Below, in pieces: positions 61,050-64,000 of a DNA stretch of 64,000 bases. A program made the translations under genes and the position numbers. The stretch is taken from contig NC_081853.1 of NCBI RefSeq assembly GCF_963259705.1, forward strand, positions 496,001 to 560,000, written 5' to 3'. The notes under the pieces were generated by a model. That model was not told where the DNA came from, searched no databases, and saw only the letters and a program-made list of their open reading frames with translations. Positions within the stretch are counted from its first letter, which is position 1. Every line of letters begins with the position of its first letter. This DNA comes from Myotis daubentonii. Lineage: Eukaryota; Chordata; Mammalia; Chiroptera; Vespertilionidae.

Positions 61050-62585
61050 ACTTGTACTTGAGGTGTTTCTTACACGTTCTTAATCATTTCTGGGAACTAT
61101 CATTGTGTATTTTAACAGTTTTACCAAAATTAGACAGTTTGCTTAGAAGTATTTACCGGAATCGTCACCATTTTAACTGATTCACACAAAAAAACGCCAA
61201 AGCCAATCCTCCTTAATTGTAAACAGAAACACTATTCTCGTCATTCCAAGGCTTTAGTCACCAATTCTGAGCCCTGTAAGTATGAACTCTTAATATTTCA
61301 AAGCACAGTCCCATGAAAACGCCACCGGAAGTACCCTGAGATGTAAATATTACCATTATTTGCGTCATTTCACAGCTTTCCCCTGTAAACCTCCGTGTTT
61401 GAATACGACAGTAAATGTAGTAAGAATCTATTTACTTGTACTTGAGGTGTTTCTTACACGTTCTTAATCATTTCTGGGAACTATCATTGTGTATTTTAAC
61501 AGTTTTACCAAAATATGACAGTTTGCTTAGAAGTATTTACCGGAATCGTCACCATTTTAACTGATTCACAAAAAAAAACGCCAAAGCCAATCCTCCTTAA
61601 TTGTAAACAGAAACACTATTCTCGTCATTCCAAGGCTTTAGACACCAATTCTGAGCTCTGTAAGCATGAACTCTTAATATTTCAAAGCACAGTCCCGTGA
61701 AAACGCCACCGGAAGTACCCGGAGACGTAAATATTACCAGGATTTGCATCATTTCACAGCTTTCCCCTGGTAAACTCCGGGATAGAATAAGACAGTAACT
61801 GTAGTAAGAATGTATTTACTTGTACTTGAGGTGTTTCTTACACGTTCTTAATCATTTCTGGGAACTATCATTGTGTATTTTAACAGTTTTACCAAAATTA
61901 GACAGTTTGCTTAGAAGAATTTACCGGAATCGTCACCATTTCAACTGATTCACACAAAAAAACGCCAAAGCCAATCCTCCTTAATTGTAAACCTCAACAC
62001 TATTCTCGTCATTCCAAGGCTTTAGACACCAATTCTGAGCCCTGTAAGTATGAACTCTTAATATTTCAAAGCACAGTCCCGTGAAAACGCCACCGGAAGT
62101 ACCCTGAGACGTAAATATTACCAGTATTTGTGTCATTTCACAGCTTTCCCCTGGAAACCTCCGTGTTTGAATACGACAGTAAATGTAGTAAGAATCTATG
62201 TACTTGTACTTGAGGTGTTTCTTACACGTTCTTAATCATTTCTGGGCACTATCATTGTGTATTTTAACAGTTTTACCAAAATTAGACAGTTTGCTTAGAA
62301 GAATTTACCGGAATTGTCACCATTTTAACTGATTCACACAAAAAAACGCCAAAGCCAATCCTCCTTTATTGTAAACAGAAACACTATTCTCGTCATTCCA
62401 AGGCTTTAGACACCAATTCTGAGCTCTGTAAGCATGAACTCTTAATATTTCAAAGCACAGTCCTGTGAAAACGCCACCGGAAGTACCCGGAGACGTAAAT
62501 ATTACCAGGATTTGCATCATTTCACAGCTTTCCCCTGGTAAACTCCGGGATAGAATAAGACAGTAAATGTAGTAAGAATGTATTT
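61050..62585 (+). repeat. Scrambled domain B monomers after the 20-mers
   Basis: Starts are 61050, 61434, 61818 and 62202. The unit at 61050 matches the second monomer of the 20-mer (46076, 53755) with a private 'cccatgaaaacg', so the expected first monomer is skipped. The next three match non-adjacent parts of the 20-mer: 61434 resembles 51068 ('aaaatatgac', A9 run), 61818 resembles 48764 ('ccatttcaac', 'ctatgtac') and 62202 resembles 49148 ('cctgtg', 'ggtaaactccggg'). Several exchange points are therefore packed into 1.5 kb just before the return to domain A. Confidence 0.82.
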
Positions 62586-62969
62586 ACTTGTACTTGCGGT
62601 GTTTATTACACGTTCTTAATCATTTCTGGGAACTATCATTGTGTACTTTAACAGTTTCAACAAAATTAGACAGTTTGCTTAGAAGAATTTACCGGAATCG
62701 TCACCATTTTAACTGATTCACACAAAAAAAAGCCAAAGCCAATCCTCCTTAATTGTAAACCTCAACACTATTCTCGTCATTCCAAGGCTTTAGACACCAA
62801 TTCTGAGCCCTGTAAGCATGAAGTCTTAATATTTCAAAGCACAGTCCCGTGAAAACGCCACCGGAAGTACCCGGAGACTTAAATATTACAGGTATTTGCG
62901 TCATTTCACAGCTTTCCCCTGTAAACCTCCGTGATAGAATACGACAGTAAATGTAGTAAGAATGTATTT
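62586..62969 (+). repeat. Hybrid monomer at the B to A' junction
   Basis: The 5' part is the domain B unit seen at 49532 and 57211 ('cttgcggtgtttatt', 'tttcaaca', 'aaaaaaaagcc'). The 3' part is the domain A unit seen at 4610, 9987 and 12291 ('gaagtctt', 'gagacttaaat', 'acaggtatttgcgtc', 'cccctgtaaacc', 'gatagaatacgac'). The last B-specific site is near 62735 and the first A-specific site near 62822, so the exchange falls within about 90 bp. Register is kept and the unit is 384 bp long. Confidence 0.88.
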
Positions 62970-64000
62970 ACTTGTACTTGAGGTGTTTCTTACACGTTCT
63001 TAATCATTTCTGGGAACTATCATTGTGTATTTCAACAGTTTTACCAAAATTAGACAGTTTGCTTAGAAGAATTTACCGGAATCGTCACCATTTTAACTGA
63101 TTCACACAAAAAAACGCCAAAGCCAATCCTCCTTAATTGTAAACAGAAACACTATTCTCGTCATTCCAAGGCTTTAGACACCAATTCTGAGCCCTGTAAG
63201 CATGAACTCTTAATATTTCAAAGTACAGTCCCGTGAAAACGCCACCGGAAGTACCTGGAGATGTAAATATTACCAGTATTTTCGGCATTTCACAGCTTTC
63301 CAATGGAAACCTCCGTGATTGAATACTACAGTAAATGTAGTAAGAATCTATTTACGTGTACTTGAGGTGTTTCTTACACATTCTTAATCATTTCTGGGAA
63401 CTATCATTGTGTATTTTAACAGTTTTACCAAAATTAGACAGTTTGCTTAGAAGAATTTTCCGGAATAGTCACCATTTTAACTGATTCACACAAAAAAACG
63501 CCAAAGCCAATCCTCCTTAATTGTAAACAGAAACACTATTCTCGTCATTCCAAGACTTTAGACACAAATTCTGAGCTCTGTAAGCATGAACGCTTAATAT
63601 TTCAAAGCACAGTCCCGTGAAAACGCCACCGGAAGTACCCGGAGACGTAAATATTACAGGTATTTGCGTCATTTCACAGCTTTCCCCTGTAAACCTCCGT
63701 GATAGAATACGACAGTAAATGTAGTAAGAATGTATTTACTTGTACTTGAGGTGTTTCTTACACGTTCTTAACCATTTCTGGGAACTATCATTGTGTATTT
63801 TAACAGTTTTACCAAAATTAGACAGTTTGCTTAGAAGAATTTACCGGAATCGTCACCATTTTAACTGATTCACACAAAAAAACGCCAAAGCCAATCCTCC
63901 TTAATTGTAAACATCAACACTATTCTCGTCATTCCAAGGCTTTAGACACCAATTCTGAGCCCTGTAAGCATGAAGTCTAAATATTTCAAAGCACAGTCCC
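62970..64000 (+). repeat. Array domain A' (return to domain A monomers)
   Basis: Two full units (62970, 63354) and a partial one (63738-64000). The unit at 62970 has an R2 block like those at 4994, 10371 and 12675. The unit at 63354 has 'cacaaatt', 'aacgctt' and an R1 end like 10755, plus 'gaattttcc' and private 'ggaatagtc' and 'caagacttt'. The partial unit at 63738 has 'ttaaccatt' and 'gaagtctaaat'. The order after the hybrid unit follows 9987-11522 of domain A, so the colinear A series resumes. The window ends mid-monomer. Confidence 0.85.

Larger units (their letters stand above)
28767..62780 (+). repeat. Array domain B
   Basis: Monomers carry 3' blocks not seen in domain A: 'ccaggatttgcatc' or 'ccaggaattgcatc' followed by 'ggtaaactccggg' or 'ggaaacctccggg' and 'ataagac'; 'ccattatttgcgtc' followed by 'gtgtttgaatac'; and 'ccagatttgcg' (one base shorter). 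Other markers are 'tttattgtaaac', 'ggaattgtc', 'tagtcacc', 'aagtatgaac', 'tactttaac', 'tgggcacta', 'tttaggtgtac' and the T-T-A to T-A-T changes in 'aaaatatgac'. R2 blocks ('cagtattttcggc/ccaatgg') persist in a minority of units. The left limit is set by the first 'gtgtttgaatac' and the right limit lies inside the unit at 62586. The domain is about 34 kb and is organised in 6/7-, 9- and 20-monomer repeats. Confidence 0.9.
1..64000 (+). repeat. 384-bp satellite DNA array, about 166.7 head-to-tail monomers
   Basis: Landmarks such as 'ggtgtttcttacacgttc', 'ttaccaaaattagacag' and 'gtagtaagaat' recur every 383-385 bp throughout the window. Example unit starts are 1, 385, 769, 1153, 1538, 1922, 28806, 43773, 53371 and 63738. 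All units point the same way and no unrelated sequence lies between them. Length changes come from single-base indels, for example an extra A in 'ccaaaggcttt' (units at 1153, 3457, 8066, 13443, 15749) or a lost base in 'tattttgcag' (33027, 35713, 38399). Arrays of this size and uniformity are typical of eukaryotic centromeric or pericentromeric heterochromatin, but no flanking sequence is present to fix the location. The family and organism are not recognised. The array continues beyond both edges of the window. Confidence 0.99.

Noticed and set aside
1..64000. CRISPR array, because of regular repeats
   Set aside because: The whole 384-bp unit repeats. There is no alternation of short identical repeats with unique spacers and no cas genes.
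1..64000. Tandem RNA genes (5S rRNA, tRNA, snRNA) or SINE-derived satellite
   Set aside because: No RNA polymerase III A/B box pair, no tRNA-like folding arms and no recognisable 5S or snRNA sequence in the unit.
1..64000. Transposon insertion or telomere repeats within the array
   Set aside because: All 383-385-bp spacings hold across the window, no target-site duplication or foreign segment was seen, and no TTAGGG-type runs are present.
1..64000. Assigning a species or known satellite name
   Set aside because: Nothing in the sequence allows it without a database search. Composition and HOR structure are compatible with many eukaryotes.

Overview
The whole 64 kb window is one uninterrupted tandem satellite DNA array. 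A single repeat unit of about 384 bp runs head to tail, always in the same orientation, from the first base to the last. If a unit is started at the 'ac' of acttgtacttgagg (base 1 here, an arbitrary phase), there are 166 complete monomers and a partial 167th beginning at 63738. Lengths are almost all 383-385 bp, and the net drift over 166 units is only -7 bp. I see no unique sequence, gene, RNA gene, transposon, telomere repeat, CRISPR array or inverted unit. The content is that of eukaryotic constitutive heterochromatin (centromeric, pericentromeric or subtelomeric). I do not recognise the satellite family and cannot name the organism. A hand count of monomer 1 gives about 38% G+C, C-rich on the + strand (85 C, 60 G), with 13 CpG against about 13 expected.

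The interest is in the higher-order structure. Monomers differ at a few dozen diagnostic sites, mostly in the last 100-120 bp, and these variants recur in ordered blocks, which makes higher-order repeats (HORs). Domain A (1 to about 28.77 kb) uses 3' block types 'acaggtatttgcgtc' and 'cagtattttcggc'. Domain B (about 28.77 to 62.8 kb) uses 'ccaggatttgcatc', 'ccattatttgcgtc' and 'gtgtttgaatac'. At about 62.8 kb the array switches, inside one hybrid monomer, back to domain A type (A').

Domain A holds a 15-monomer unit (1-5761), a 3-monomer duplication (5762-6913), a 10-monomer relative (6914-10754), mixed blocks (10755-18053), two 4-mers (18054-21125), mixed monomers (21126-23813), two 5-mers (23814-27653) and a transition (27654-28805). 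Domain B holds 6/7-mer units (29574-39933), 9-mers of 3455 bp (from about 40.3 kb) and two nearly identical 20-mers of 7679 bp (45692-53370 and 53371-61049), ending in a scrambled block (61050-62585). Several monomers are visible recombinants, for example at 30341, 41469 and 62586, and they mark unequal-exchange breakpoints.

No protein-coding feature is supported. The short open frames that exist (61-82 codons, only in domain B) are repeat-borne and appear or vanish with single satellite substitutions.
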